From positions 1 to 44,584 of the forward strand of contig JAACFA010000012.1 in assembly GCA_009937625.1 (NCBI GenBank): 44,584 nucleotides of DNA, written 5' to 3'. Position numbers and translations under genes: made by a program. The notes under the pieces were generated by a model. That model was not told the DNA's origin. It did not search any database and saw only the letters and a program-made list of their open reading frames with translations. How positions within the stretch are numbered: position 1 is the stretch's first letter; each line of letters starts with the position of its first letter. This DNA comes from Gammaproteobacteria bacterium. Lineage in GTDB: Bacteria > Pseudomonadota > Gammaproteobacteria > GCA-001735895. Below, piece by piece: positions 34,557-44,102 of the stretch.

Positions 34557-35726
34557 TCAATCCCGGCGCAACTTGTCGCTCAGCGCTATCGGAGTCGGGT
34601 AGCGCGCCACGATGTAATAAGACGAGAACACGAAACTGACCAGGGTCGAAATCTGGATCAGGTAGGATACCTCGGCGCGAATGATCGCAAGCTCGGTCGC
34701 CATTACCGCAACCAGCAGTGAAAATTCGCTCATCTGGCCGAGCCGCAGCGCCACCTCGGTCGAGCGCCCCGCCGTCTCCTTGCTTCGCATCATCAGCAAG
34801 CGGTAAAGCGCCGGCTTGACCAGCAGCGCAATCAGGCTCAGGCCGAGCGCGGCCAGCCAGATATCGGCCAACACGTCCAGGTTGAAGCCCGCGCCCAGCG
34901 CGACAAAGAATATGATCAGGAAGAAATCGCGCAACGGTTTCAGGCTCTCCGCGATAAACAGCGCTATCGAACTGCGCGCGATGCTGACGCCCGCGATAAA
35001 GGCGCCGATCTCGTAGGAAAGACCCACCAGTTCCGCCACCTCGGCCAGCCCGAGGCACCAGCCGATGGCCAGCAGAAAGATATACTCCTGGATTCGGTCG
35101 AAGCGCGCGATCATGCGGGTCAGCACATACTTCTCCAGCAGGTAGGCACCCACCACCAGTGCAGGCAGCGCCAGCATCGGCTGACTTACCGCGAGCCAGC
35201 CAACCCGATCGCTGGCGACGCTCTCGATCGCCAGTAACAGAAAAATCGCAATGATGTCCTGCAGCAGCAGGATACTGATGATGATCTCGCCGGTGCGCTG
35301 ATGGTGCAGAACCGTAGTGGGTATCAGTTTAAGCCCGATGATCGTGCTCGAGAACATCAGCGCGGCGCCGATAACCAGCGCCTCGATCGTGCTATAGCCG
35401 AACAGCAGGCTATAACCATACCCCAGCGCCAGTATCACCATCGAACTGACCCCGGTGACCAGCACCGTTTCCCCGGCGAGACGCAACAGCTGTTGCGGGT
35501 GCAAATGCAGCCCCAGCAAAAAAAGCAAAAAAATGATACCGACATCGGCAATATTCTGGATCAGCACGAGGTCCGAAATCAGGTTAATACCCCAGGGCCC
35601 GATCAGTAATCCAAGCCCGATATAGGCGATGATCAGCGATTGGCGCAGGCTCAACGCCAGTGTCGCGAGGATCGCGGCACCGCTAAATATCAGAAACAAA
35701 ACGTAAACGATCGAGGTGTTTTCCAT
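34557..35726 (-). CDS. CPA2-family cation:proton antiporter (KefB/GerN type), membrane domain only
   Basis: 389 residues from ATG 35726 (MENTSIVYVLF; an upstream frame start at 35744 is less likely). About 12 hydrophobic spans are present. Typical stretches are LGLLIGPWGINLI, IGAALMFSSTIIGLKL, the EYIFLLAIGWCLGLAEVAEL loop, and GAFIAGVSIARS. No TrkA-N/RCK regulatory domain follows, unlike KefB/KefC of about 600 residues. It probably exchanges K+ or Na+ for H+. It stands alone: divergent from the ABC genes and separated from the glycine-zipper operon by about 220 bases. Confidence 0.92.
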   Translation of the reverse strand: MENTSIVYVLFLIFSGAAILATLALSLRQSLIIAYIGLGLLIGPWGINLISDLVLIQNIADVGIIFLLFLLGLHLHPQQLLRLAGETVLVTGVSSMVILALGYGYSLLFGYSTIEALVIGAALMFSSTIIGLKLIPTTVLHHQRTGEIIISILLLQDIIAIFLLLAIESVASDRVGWLAVSQPMLALPALVVGAYLLEKYVLTRMIARFDRIQEYIFLLAIGWCLGLAEVAELVGLSYEIGAFIAGVSIARSSIALFIAESLKPLRDFFLIIFFVALGAGFNLDVLADIWLAALGLSLIALLVKPALYRLLMMRSKETAGRSTEVALRLGQMSEFSLLVAVMATELAIIRAEVSYLIQISTLVSFVFSSYYIVARYPTPIALSDKLRRD

Positions 35727-35810
35727 AGTGCTACAGATTAACACGGGTCGGGCTTGATTTTTAAAGATGAATGCCTAAGCTTGACCGCTGTTTGAACCGC
35801 GGCAGGCGCA

Positions 35811-36743
35811 ATGTACGCACTCGAAATAGAGAATCTGCACAAAACCTACGCCAGCGGGCTGCAGGCACTCAAGGGCATCGATCTGAAAGTCGAAACCGGC
35901 GATTTTTTCGCGCTGCTGGGCCCCAACGGCGCCGGTAAATCCACCTGTATCGGCATTATCTCGGGCCTGGTCAACAAAACTGCGGGCAAGGTCCGCATCT
36001 TCGGACACTCGATCGACGACGAGTTTCTCGTTGCCAAGTCGTTACTGGGCTCGGTGCCGCAGGAGTTCAACTTCAACACCTTCGAGCCGGTCGAGGAAAT
36101 CGTCGTCAACCAGGCGGGCTATTACGGTGTCCCCGCCCGCATCGCCCGGCAGGAGACCGAACGCTACCTGAAGCAGCTCGGCCTGTGGCAGCACCGCCGC
36201 TCGCAGGCGCGACGACTGTCGGGTGGCATGAAGCGCCGGCTAATGATTGCGCGCGCGCTGGTGCATAAACCGCAGCTGCTGATCCTGGACGAGCCCACCG
36301 CCGGCGTCGATATCGAATTACGGCGCGCGATGTGGGATTTTCTCGACCAGATCAACGACCGTGGAACCACGATCATTCTGACCACCCACTATCTGGAGGA
36401 AGCCGAGCGCATGTGCCGTAACGTCGCGATCATCGATGGCGGCAGTATTATCCAGAACAGCAGCATGAAATCCCTGCTCAAGCAGCTCAACAGCGAAACC
36501 TTCGTCCTTTATTTACGCGAAGAGCTGGCGCAGGCGCCGCGGCTCGAGCGCTTCGATAACGTGGTTCAACTGGATCCGCAAATCATCGAGGTCGAAGTGC
36601 CCGAAGCGCTGTCGATCAACGATTTGGTCGGCGAGCTCGAAGCCCGGGGCATCGTCGTCGAGCGCATGCGTAACAAGGTAAATCGCCTCGAGGAGCTGTT
36701 CGTCAAGATGACCGCCAAGCCCGATACCGAGATGCTTGCCTGA
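35811..36743 (+). CDS. ABC transporter ATP-binding protein (YadG-like)
   Basis: 310 residues. Walker A is ALLGPNGAGKST (residues 35-45), signature RRLSGGMKRRLMIARAL, Walker B LLILDEPTAGVD and switch TTHYLEEAER. The C-terminal 80 residues form the extra domain typical of ABC-2 type exporters. The gene's last base is the first of the permease gene. It resembles E. coli YadG, whose substrate is unknown. Confidence 0.95.
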   Translation: MYALEIENLHKTYASGLQALKGIDLKVETGDFFALLGPNGAGKSTCIGIISGLVNKTAGKVRIFGHSIDDEFLVAKSLLGSVPQEFNFNTFEPVEEIVVNQAGYYGVPARIARQETERYLKQLGLWQHRRSQARRLSGGMKRRLMIARALVHKPQLLILDEPTAGVDIELRRAMWDFLDQINDRGTTIILTTHYLEEAERMCRNVAIIDGGSIIQNSSMKSLLKQLNSETFVLYLREELAQAPRLERFDNVVQLDPQIIEVEVPEALSINDLVGELEARGIVVERMRNKVNRLEELFVKMTAKPDTEMLA

Positions 36744-37513
36744 TGCTGCGCCAGTTCTGGATCGCTTACCTGACGATAACGCGCAAGGAAATCATGCGCT
36801 TCACCCGGATCTGGATACAGACCATCATCCCGCCGGTGGTCATGGTGGCGCTTTACTTCATTATCTTCGGCAACCTGATCGGGCAGCGCATCGGTGAAAT
36901 GGACGGGATGAGCTATGTCGATTTCATCATGCCGGGGCTGGTCATGATGTCGATCATCACCAATTCCTACGCCAACGTCGTGTCGTCGTTCTATGGCGCC
37001 AAGTACTCGCGCCATATCGAGGAAATGCAGGTCGCGCCGGTACCGAACCTGGTCATTTTGCTGGGTTTCGTCACTGGCGGTGTCGCGCGAGGATTGAGCG
37101 TCGGTGTCGCCGTAACCCTGGTCTCGTTACTGTTCACCGAATTTAGCGTTCACAGCCCTGCGATCGTGCTGCTGGTAGCGCTGCTGACATCCTGCCTGTT
37201 CGCCATGGCCGGACTGATCAACGCAATCTTTGCCAACAGTTTCGACGATATCAGCATCGTGCCGACCTTCGTGCTGACCCCGCTGACCTATCTCGGCGGT
37301 ATTTTTTACTCGATCAAGCTGCTGCCCGAGTTCTGGCAACAGGTGTCGCTCGGCAATCCAATCCTGTACATGGTCAACAGCTTTCGCTTCGGTTTCCGCG
37401 GCGCCAGCGACATCGACCTGGTAACGGCACTGCTGGTCATCCTTAGCTTCATCGCGGTCCTGTTCGCGGTTTGCCTGGTCCTGCTCGAGCGCGGCACCGG
37501 CATACGCCAGTGA
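36743..37513 (+). CDS. ABC-2 type transporter permease (YadH-like)
   Basis: 256 residues with about six membrane spans in the ABC-2 pattern: RIWIQTIIPPVVMVALYFII, then a DFIMPGLVMMSIITNSY loop, and later PLTYLGGIFYSIKLLP, which is the family signature. It pairs with the ATPase gene just upstream (overlap of one base). It overlaps tatD at TGATG. The substrate is unknown; exporters of this group handle hydrophobic or cell-surface compounds. Confidence 0.95.
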   Translation: MLRQFWIAYLTITRKEIMRFTRIWIQTIIPPVVMVALYFIIFGNLIGQRIGEMDGMSYVDFIMPGLVMMSIITNSYANVVSSFYGAKYSRHIEEMQVAPVPNLVILLGFVTGGVARGLSVGVAVTLVSLLFTEFSVHSPAIVLLVALLTSCLFAMAGLINAIFANSFDDISIVPTFVLTPLTYLGGIFYSIKLLPEFWQQVSLGNPILYMVNSFRFGFRGASDIDLVTALLVILSFIAVLFAVCLVLLERGTGIRQ

Positions 37514-38319
37514 TGGAACTCGTCGATATCGGGGTCAACCTGACCAACAAGAGCCTGCTGCGCGACCTCGAAGCAATCATGCAGCGAGCCGGCGAAGCCG
37601 GCGTCAGGCAAATGGTCGTAACCGGGACCTCGGTCGAGGAGAGCCGGCAGGCAATCGAGCTCTGCCAGCGCTATCCCGGGCGCCTGGTTTCCACCTGCGG
37701 CATACACCCTCATCATGCCAGCGAGTGGAATGCAGACAGTCCTGGCGCATTAGAGAGCATGGCGCAGCAGGATTGCGTGCACGCAATCGGTGAAACCGGG
37801 CTTGATTTCAATCGCAATTATTCGCCGCCCGCGGCGCAGGAATTTGCTTTCGAACAACAACTCGAGCTGGCGGCGCGGTTGCAGATGCCCCTGTTCTGTC
37901 ATCAGCGCGACGCCCATCGGCGCTTCGTCGAAATGCTCGGTGCCGCGCGCGATACCCTCGGCCGAGTGGTCGTACATTGTTTTACCGACAATCGCGCAGC
38001 GTTGATGGATTACCTCGACCTGGACTGTTACATCGGCGTCACCGGCTGGATTTGCGACGAGCGTCGCGGGCTGGAGCTGCAGCAGTTAGTCAAGCAGATC
38101 CCCGCGAATCGACTGTTACTGGAAACCGATGCGCCTTACCTGTTGCCGCGCGATCTCGAGCCCAGGCCGGCGAGTCGTAGCAACGAGCCGGCCAATTTGC
38201 CCCATATCCTGCGAGCGGTGGCCCGCCACAGGGGTGAGCCAGAGGCGCAACTGGCCGCTCAAGCCCTTGAAAATAGTAGAGTTTTCTTTGATTTACCGGC
38301 TATCCCGGTGGCGTCTTGA
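37513..38319 (+). CDS. tatD: TatD family metal-dependent nuclease
   Basis: 268 residues from ATG 37513, which overlaps the permease stop by one base. The start MELVDIGVNLTNKSLLRDLE is that of the true TatD subgroup, whose E. coli member also begins with DIGVNLT. Other matches are HPHHASEW, AIGETGLDFNRNYSPP, FCHQRDAHRRF, VVHCFTDNRA, GVTGWICDERRGLEL and LLETDAPYLLPRDLEP. It is a cytoplasmic TIM-barrel 3'-5' exonuclease active on DNA or RNA in repair and quality control. The Tat genes are not here. Confidence 0.97.
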   Translation: MELVDIGVNLTNKSLLRDLEAIMQRAGEAGVRQMVVTGTSVEESRQAIELCQRYPGRLVSTCGIHPHHASEWNADSPGALESMAQQDCVHAIGETGLDFNRNYSPPAAQEFAFEQQLELAARLQMPLFCHQRDAHRRFVEMLGAARDTLGRVVVHCFTDNRAALMDYLDLDCYIGVTGWICDERRGLELQQLVKQIPANRLLLETDAPYLLPRDLEPRPASRSNEPANLPHILRAVARHRGEPEAQLAAQALENSRVFFDLPAIPVAS

Positions 38320-38436
38320 AGCTCTTTCGCGCGGCCGGGAGGCGATCTCGAATCTGCGAAATTTAAGCTCAAATTTACGTTACAAGTTCCGAATTACGTT
38401 CTAAACTAAGTAGATCAAATCGCATGTTTTTGATTA

Positions 38437-39150
38437 ATGAACGATCAGGTAAAAATCAATTTCTTCGCATCCGCACCCGAACCGTGCAGCTACCTGGATG
38501 ACCGTAAATCGGTTAGCGCGTTCGCTAATCCCCATATGGATATGGACATGAAAACCTATAACGAATTGATTCAACACGGATTTCGCCGTTCCGGCGGTTA
38601 TATATACCGGCCGCACTGTCCGCAATGCCAGGAATGCATATCGGTTCGTGTCCCGGTGCGAAAACACCGCTACTCGCGTAACGAACAGCGCGCGATCAAG
38701 CGTAACTCCGACATCCGCATCAGCATCATGCCGGGGCGTTACCGCGACGAGCATTTCGATCTGTATCGACGCTATATCAACAGCCGTCACAACGACGGCA
38801 GCATGGCCAATCCGAATAAATCCGACTATCACCGATTCTTGATCTGTGACTGGACCGACACGCTGTTTTTCGAGTATCGCCTCAACCGCATACTGATCGC
38901 GGTCGCGGTTTGCGATATTACCGATAGCGGACTATCCGCGGTCTATACCTTTTTCGATCCGGATTACGCAGACCGCAGCCCCGGGCATTTCGCCATCTTG
39001 AGCCAGATCGACGAGACCCAGTCGCGCGACCTCGACTACCTCTACCTCGGTTACTGGATTCGCGACTGCAACAAAATGAGCTACAAGCGACGCTACAAGC
39101 CGCTGGAAGCCTTTATTAACGACCAGTGGGTCGCCCTCGATAAAGCCTGA
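38437..39150 (+). CDS. bpt: Aspartate/glutamate leucyltransferase (Bpt)
   Basis: 237 residues. Bpt attaches Leu from Leu-tRNA to proteins with N-terminal Asp or Glu, marking them for ClpS-ClpAP (N-degron pathway). The N-terminal part has EPCSYLDDRKSVSAFANP, GFRRSGGYIYRPHC and C-x2-C-x2-C (CPQCQEC), then ISVRVPVRKHRYSRNEQR. The C-terminal GNAT-like domain carries the PDYADRSPGHFAIL stretch and LYLGYWIRDCNKMSYK. Size matches Vibrio and Pseudomonas enzymes. The spacer of about 117 bases upstream shows no clear promoter. The usual neighbours (aat, infA, clpA) are absent. Confidence 0.97.
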   Translation: MNDQVKINFFASAPEPCSYLDDRKSVSAFANPHMDMDMKTYNELIQHGFRRSGGYIYRPHCPQCQECISVRVPVRKHRYSRNEQRAIKRNSDIRISIMPGRYRDEHFDLYRRYINSRHNDGSMANPNKSDYHRFLICDWTDTLFFEYRLNRILIAVAVCDITDSGLSAVYTFFDPDYADRSPGHFAILSQIDETQSRDLDYLYLGYWIRDCNKMSYKRRYKPLEAFINDQWVALDKA

Positions 39151-39189
39151 CCTCTAACTCGCTCGCGACGGCGGGCATCCTGGGGAAGG

Positions 39190-39227
39190 TTCTCGCGGAG
39201 GCGCGGAGGACGCGGGGAGCGCAGGGA
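39190..39227 (+). repeat. Dispersed G-rich repeat, left arm of an inverted pair
   Basis: A purine/GC-rich stretch beginning TTCTCGCGGAGGCGCGG. It is similar in reverse complement to 39289-39332 (GCTCGCAGAGCACGCGGGG when read on the minus strand). The two arms flank about 60 unrelated bases between bpt and ampD. Confidence 0.55.
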
Positions 39228-39288
39228 TTAGTAAATAAAGCCAAAGCCCGGAAAGATTTCCCGTACTGGGCCACCTCTTGTACTTCTT

Positions 39289-39332
39289 TTCTTCGCGATT
39301 CTCCGCATACCCCGCGTGCTCTGCGAGCAACT
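39289..39332 (-). repeat. Dispersed G-rich repeat, right arm of an inverted pair
   Basis: The minus strand reads GCTCGCAGAGCACGCGGGG and continues with TATGCGGAGAATCGCG, an imperfect copy of the left arm. It ends just before the ampD stop codon. Similar GC-rich elements with a repeated CGCGGAG-like core occur between genes in several proteobacteria (from memory). Confidence 0.55.
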
Positions 39333-39333
39333 C

Positions 39334-39900
39334 CTAGACGATATTATCCGCCAGCAGCTGATTGAGCCTGGCCCATTCGAAGGCGGGACCGGGGTCGGTC
39401 TTGCGATCGGGAGCAATGTCGCTGTGGCCGGCGATGGCGTCGGGATCGATATCGGGATACTTTGCCCGCAGCGCCGCGACCAGGTTGGCGAGGCTGCGGT
39501 ACTGGGCCCCGGTATAGGCCTGATCGTCGCTGCCTTCGAGCTCGATACCAACCGAGTAGTTATTACAGGCCGTCTCCCCGCGCCACTCCGATTCGCCCGC
39601 ATGCCAGGCCCGGTCCAGGAACGATACGAACTGAAGCAGCTTGCCATCGCGCTCGATCAGGCAATGGGCCGAAACCGTCATTTCGCAAATCGATTCGAAA
39701 TAGCTGTGAGCGGCGGGATCCAGGCTATTGCAAAAAAATTCCTGGATATATCCACCTCCGTAATCACCCGGTGGTAAACTTATGCCGTGCACGACGATCA
39801 GCTTGATCCGTGCATCGTCGGGCCGGGCATCGAAATTGGGTGACCTGATCACTTCCACGGATTGCACCCAGCCGGCATCATCGATGAGAAATTGCGTCAT
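39334..39900 (-). CDS. ampD: 1,6-Anhydro-N-acetylmuramyl-L-alanine amidase AmpD
   Basis: 188 residues from ATG 39900; an upstream frame to 39945 is not needed, and AmpD is normally about 185. The cytoplasmic zinc amidase cleaves anhydromuropeptides in peptidoglycan recycling, lowering the signal for AmpC induction. Landmarks are IKLIVVHGISLPPGDYGG with the first zinc His, SAHCLIERDGKLLQFVSF, RAWHAGESEWRGETACNNYS and AGHSDIAPDRKTDPGPAFEW with the second His and the Asp ligand. It is divergent from rep with a 60-base spacer. Confidence 0.97.
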   Translation of the reverse strand: MTQFLIDDAGWVQSVEVIRSPNFDARPDDARIKLIVVHGISLPPGDYGGGYIQEFFCNSLDPAAHSYFESICEMTVSAHCLIERDGKLLQFVSFLDRAWHAGESEWRGETACNNYSVGIELEGSDDQAYTGAQYRSLANLVAALRAKYPDIDPDAIAGHSDIAPDRKTDPGPAFEWARLNQLLADNIV

Positions 39901-39960
39901 TCGGTTGTTATCACCCGAGTATTGAATTGTTAACCCTGCTGGCACGGTAGTTTAGCACCC

Positions 39961-41976
39961 TTGAACCTGAAAGATCTCAATCGGCCGCAACGTCAGGCGG
40001 TTAAATGTATCGATCGCCCCTGCCTGGTGCTGGCCGGTGCCGGCAGCGGAAAAACCGGGGTAATCACCCGCAAGATCGCGTGGTTGATCGATCAGGGTTA
40101 CGCCGCGCAGCAGGTCTGCGCCGTCACTTTTACCAACAAGGCCGCGCGCGAAATGAAGCAACGGGTGGCGCGCCTGCTGGGCGCTAAAACCACCCGGGGC
40201 CTCAAGATTTCGACCTTCCACAGCCTCGGCCAACGCATCCTGCTGCAGGAAGCCCATCGTCTGGGCTACCGCCGCGGCTTCAGCATCATGGACTCGCGCG
40301 ACGTCGAAACCTGCCTGGCGGAACTGGCGCAGCGCGACCAGCAGGATGCCGAGCATACCAGGCAAACCCTGTACCAGATCAGCCGCTGGAAAAACGATTT
40401 CATCGACCCCGAAGCCGCGCTGGCGCAGGCCGGAACGCCGCTCGTGCAAAGCCAGGCCAGGCTGTACGCCGAGTACCAGCAGCACCTGCTGGTCTGCAAC
40501 TCGATGGATTTCGATGACCTGATCATGCTGCCGGTGGTCATCTTTCGTAATGACCCGCCAACCCTCAACAAGTGGCAGGATCGAATCCGCTACCTGCTGG
40601 TCGACGAGTACCAGGATACCAACACTAGCCAGTACGAAATGATCAAGCTGATCTGCGGGCTGCGCCAGAAACTGACCGTGGTCGGCGACGACGATCAGTC
40701 GATTTACGCCTGGCGCGGCGCCCGGCCCGAGAATCTGCAGCGCCTGCAGCAGGATTTTCCGAGTATGGAAGTCATCAAGCTGGAACAGAACTACCGCTCC
40801 ACCAACCGTATCCTGGGGGCCGCCAATCACCTGATCGCCAACAATCATCACCTCTACGAAAAGAAGCTGTGGTCAGCGTCGGGCGCCGGCGATCTGATCC
40901 GGGTATTCCCCTGCAAGAACGCCGAAGACGAAGCCGACCGCGTCGTGGTCGATATCCTCAGCAAGCGCTTCCAGGAAAATACGCCCTGCCGGGATTTCGC
41001 GATCCTGTACCGCAGCAATTTCCAGTCGCGCAACTACGAAAAAGCGCTGCGCGATCACTCCATTCCCTACCAGATCACCGGCGGCAACGCTTTTTTCGAA
41101 CGCCGCGAAATCAAGGACATCATGGCCTACCTACGCCTGCTGGCCAACCCCGACGACGACCAGGCGCTGCTGCGCATCATTAACGTGCCGCGACGCGAAA
41201 TCGGCGCCGCGACGATCAAGTCCCTGGCGACCTATGCCGGCTCGCGCAGGCGCAGCCTCGATAGCGCGATGTCGGAGCTGGGGCTACTCGAATCGCTCAG
41301 CAACCGCGCCCGTATCCGGCTGCAGGATTTTATCGACCTGATCGAGGAGTTACGCCATCACGCGCAACACAAGGACGCGATGACCGTCTGTAAAACCGTG
41401 GTTTCACGGCTCGAATACAGCGACTGGCTCGAACAAACCAGCGGTTCCAACAAACAGGCCGAGGCGGCGATGGAAAATGTCGTGGAACTGGTCAGCTGGA
41501 TCGGCAACCTGCAAAAGGACCGCGACGACCAGTCGCTCGAGGCTATCGTATCCCGCCTGTCGCTGATGTCGATCCTCGAGAATAGCGAGGACGAAAAACA
41601 GCAGGACGCGGTACAGTTAATGACTATCCACGCCGCCAAGGGGCTCGAGTTCGAGCATGTTTACCTGGTCGGTTTCGAGGAAGACAGCCTGCCGCATCAC
41701 CAGTCGCAGGATGCGGATAGTATCGAAGAGGAACGCCGCCTGGCCTATGTCGGTATCACGCGCGCGGCCAGCAGCCTTACTCTCAGTTACGCCAAAATGC
41801 GGCAAAAGTTTGGCGACCTGCTGCAGTGCGAGCCGAGCCGATTTCTCTACGAACTGCCGGAAGACGATCTCGAGGGCGCAGAGCACACGGTCAGCAAACT
41901 GTCGGAGGACGAAAAGCACCAGCGCGGGCTGGACACCTTTGCCGACCTGAAAGCACTGCTGGGAACCCCGGACTAG
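39961..41976 (+). CDS. rep: ATP-dependent DNA helicase Rep
   Basis: 671 residues (E. coli Rep 673). It is a 3'-5' SF1A helicase that clears proteins ahead of replication forks. Motifs: RPQRQAVKCID (Q motif), LAGAGSGKTGVITRK (Walker A), VTFTNKAAREMKQRV (Ia), YLLVDEYQDTNTSQYE (II), VGDDDQSIYAWRGARPEN (III), LEQNYRST (IV), MTIHAAKGLEFEHVYLVG (V) and RRLAYVGITRA (VI). The start is TTG 39961, giving an N-terminus that aligns closely with E. coli Rep (NPGQQQAV). Downstream lies a palindromic repeat element before the convergent aap genes. Confidence 0.97.
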   Translation: MNLKDLNRPQRQAVKCIDRPCLVLAGAGSGKTGVITRKIAWLIDQGYAAQQVCAVTFTNKAAREMKQRVARLLGAKTTRGLKISTFHSLGQRILLQEAHRLGYRRGFSIMDSRDVETCLAELAQRDQQDAEHTRQTLYQISRWKNDFIDPEAALAQAGTPLVQSQARLYAEYQQHLLVCNSMDFDDLIMLPVVIFRNDPPTLNKWQDRIRYLLVDEYQDTNTSQYEMIKLICGLRQKLTVVGDDDQSIYAWRGARPENLQRLQQDFPSMEVIKLEQNYRSTNRILGAANHLIANNHHLYEKKLWSASGAGDLIRVFPCKNAEDEADRVVVDILSKRFQENTPCRDFAILYRSNFQSRNYEKALRDHSIPYQITGGNAFFERREIKDIMAYLRLLANPDDDQALLRIINVPRREIGAATIKSLATYAGSRRRSLDSAMSELGLLESLSNRARIRLQDFIDLIEELRHHAQHKDAMTVCKTVVSRLEYSDWLEQTSGSNKQAEAAMENVVELVSWIGNLQKDRDDQSLEAIVSRLSLMSILENSEDEKQQDAVQLMTIHAAKGLEFEHVYLVGFEEDSLPHHQSQDADSIEEERRLAYVGITRAASSLTLSYAKMRQKFGDLLQCEPSRFLYELPEDDLEGAEHTVSKLSEDEKHQRGLDTFADLKALLGTPD

Positions 41977-42030
41977 ACAGTCAGAGGCATAAAGAGACGG
42001 TTTGGAATGGCACTTACCTGGCCAATATAG

Positions 42031-42109
42031 AGTCATCCCCGCGCAAGCGGGGATCTCGAGACGACAGAAAAACAGTAATGACAAGATTCCCGCTTGCGCG
42101 GGAATGACT
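42031..42109. repeat. REPIN-like inverted palindrome pair
   Basis: Two hairpins in opposite orientation: AGTCATCCCCGCGCAAGCGG... (42031-42055) and ...CGCTTGCGCGGGAATGACT (42085-42109), separated by 29 bases. Each is itself a hairpin (CCCCGC-GCAA-GCGGGG and TTCCCGC-TTGC-GCGGGAA). Together they form 25-base inverted ends differing at two positions. It sits between the convergent rep and aapP stops and may also terminate transcription. The right half recurs at 13626-13667. Confidence 0.75.
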
Positions 42110-42127
42110 CTAATTCGCCGGATATCT

Positions 42128-42940
42128 CTAGTGCGCGAGAATCTGGCTCAGGAACAGCTTGGTACGCTCGTGCTGCGGATTGTCGAAGAACTGGTGCGGT
42201 TCGTTCTCCTCGATAATCTCACCGCCATCCATGAAAATAACGCGGTTGGCCACGGTTTTGGCGAAACCCATCTCGTGGGTAACGCAGAGCATGGTCATGC
42301 CTTCCTGCGCGAGTTCGATCATGACATCGAGCACTTCCTTGATCATTTCCGGGTCGAGCGCCGAGGTCGGCTCGTCGAACAGCATGATTTCCGGATTCAT
42401 GCACAATGAGCGTGCAATCGCAACCCGCTGTTGCTGACCGCCAGAGAGTTGGCCGGGAAACTTGTCGGCCTGCTCGGGAATCTTAACCCGGGTCAAATAC
42501 TTCATCGCGGTCTCCTCGGCTTCCTTGCGCGGCACCTGTTTTACCCAGATCGGCGCCAATGCACAGTTTTCCAGCACCGTCAAATGCGGGAACAAATTAA
42601 AATGCTGAAACACCATGCCAACGTCCTTGCGAATCAGGTCGATGTTCTTCAGGTCATTGGTCAGCGTGACGTTATTGACGATGATGTCACCTTGCTGATG
42701 TTCCTCAAGCCGATTAATACAACGAATCAGGGTCGATTTTCCCGATCCGGAAGGGCCGCAGATGACTATTCTCTCCCCTTTGAAGACGTCAAGATTAACA
42801 TTCTTGAGGACATGGAACGAACCATACCATTTGTGCATTCCCTTGATCTGTATGGTTAGCTCATCGGAAACTTTGAGTTTGGTAGCTGCAGCTTCCAGTT
42901 GGGCAATTTCTTCTTCGCTTAATTGTTCATGCTCGGTCAT
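42128..42940 (-). CDS. aapP: General L-amino-acid ABC transporter, ATP-binding protein
   Basis: 270 residues from ATG 42940 ([10 protein letters not shown]); a longer frame upstream is inside aapM and not real. Walker A is GPSGSGKST (62-70), Q-loop [15 protein letters not shown], signature [16 protein letters not shown], Walker [15 protein letters not shown] and switch THEMGF. It belongs to the GlnQ/AapP group. The N-terminus has an acidic helical extension of about 28 residues. It is the last gene of the aapQMP cluster, powering uptake of a broad range of L-amino acids. Confidence 0.95.
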   Translation of the reverse strand: MTEHEQLSEEEIAQLEAAATKLKVSDELTIQIKGMHKWYGSFHVLKNVNLDVFKGERIVICGPSGSGKSTLIRCINRLEEHQQGDIIVNNVTLTNDLKNIDLIRKDVGMVFQHFNLFPHLTVLENCALAPIWVKQVPRKEAEETAMKYLTRVKIPEQADKFPGQLSGGQQQRVAIARSLCMNPEIMLFDEPTSALDPEMIKEVLDVMIELAQEGMTMLCVTHEMGFAKTVANRVIFMDGGEIIEENEPHQFFDNPQHERTKLFLSQILAH

Positions 42941-42953
42941 AGTTGAATACCTG

Positions 42954-44087
42954 CTAGTGTCCGGTATGGAGTTTCTTTTCGAGATAGAGCGAGTAGCGCG
43001 CCATCGCAATACAGGAAATGAAAAAGAAGATGGCGACGAAAACGTAAACCTCGGTCGACAAACCCTGCCACTTGGTGTCCGCCAGCGACGCACGGCCGAC
43101 GCCTAGCGGGTCGAACAGGCCGATGATAATAACCAGCGTCGTATCCTTGTACAGTCCGATGAAAGTGTTGACGATCCCGGGAATCGAAATTTTCAGCGCC
43201 TGCGGCAGAATGATCAGGCGCATCGATTGCCAGTATTTCAGGCCCATCGAGTCGGCGGCTTCCTGCTGACCCTTCGGAATCGCCTGCAGGCCGCCGCGCA
43301 CGACCTCGGCAAGGTAAGCCGAGGCAAACAGCGTAACCATGATCAGCACCCGTAACAGCAGGTCGAAGGTCGTGCCGGGCGGCAGGAAGTAGTTCAGCAT
43401 CGTCGACGCGACGAACAGTAGCGTGATCAGCGGTACGCCACGAATGAACTCGATAAAAACAACGCAAACCATTCTGACCGCGGGCAGGTGCGACTGCCGG
43501 CCGAGCGCGAGCACAATACCGATCGGCAGCGAACCGACGATGCCGGTGACGCCGATGACAAGCGTCAGCATGAAGCCGCCAAACTTGTCGGTTGGAACCG
43601 GTTCGAGTCCGAGACCGCCGACCAGCAGCCAGCCGATGACGAATGGCGCGATCGCCGAGGCGATCATCAGCTTGCCACGGTTCGGCGTTTTGTCCCACAA
43701 CACCGGCACCAGCGCCGCCAGCATCAGGATGAACGAAATGTCGACGCGCCAGCGCTCTTCCACTGGATAAAAACCGTAGACGAATAGCTCGAAGCGGTGC
43801 CCGATGAAGGCCCAGCAGGCCCCGTTGGTGCCCGCCTCGTTCATGATCGCGCGGCAATCGTCGCGGGATGCGCCCTCGAACACGGCGTTCAGGAACAGCC
43901 AGTTCACGCTAGGCGGAATAACGACAACCAGGAAAACGATTGTCACTGCGGTAAGAATCGAATTTACCCAACCCTTCAGCAGGTTGTTATAAACCCATCC
44001 GTATACACCGATTTCGCTGGCGGGGGGCGGCAGATCCGGGTAGGTTCCGGGTTCGTAGGTTTTTCCTTCTTCGATAGCGCTGCTCAT
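42954..44087 (-). CDS. aapM: General L-amino-acid ABC transporter permease AapM
   Basis: 377 residues. A long N-terminal part has several spans (about 35-60 and 115-180), a periplasmic loop with three Cys ([19 protein letters not shown]) and the HisM-type permease domain in the C-terminal half. The permease domain contains [39 protein letters not shown] with the EAA loop, [15 protein letters not shown] and an [20 protein letters not shown] tail. Size is that of AapM (about 380). It lies 13 bases before aapP and 15 bases after aapQ. Confidence 0.95.
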   Translation of the reverse strand: MSSAIEEGKTYEPGTYPDLPPPASEIGVYGWVYNNLLKGWVNSILTAVTIVFLVVVIPPSVNWLFLNAVFEGASRDDCRAIMNEAGTNGACWAFIGHRFELFVYGFYPVEERWRVDISFILMLAALVPVLWDKTPNRGKLMIASAIAPFVIGWLLVGGLGLEPVPTDKFGGFMLTLVIGVTGIVGSLPIGIVLALGRQSHLPAVRMVCVVFIEFIRGVPLITLLFVASTMLNYFLPPGTTFDLLLRVLIMVTLFASAYLAEVVRGGLQAIPKGQQEAADSMGLKYWQSMRLIILPQALKISIPGIVNTFIGLYKDTTLVIIIGLFDPLGVGRASLADTKWQGLSTEVYVFVAIFFFISCIAMARYSLYLEKKLHTGH

Positions 44088-44102
44088 GTTATCGCTCCAC
44101 CC

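Noticed and set aside
34441-35058. 205-codon minus-strand frame overlapping the antiporter gene
   Set aside because: Arg/Gly/Asp-rich out-of-phase reading of the antiporter gene, with no start signal.
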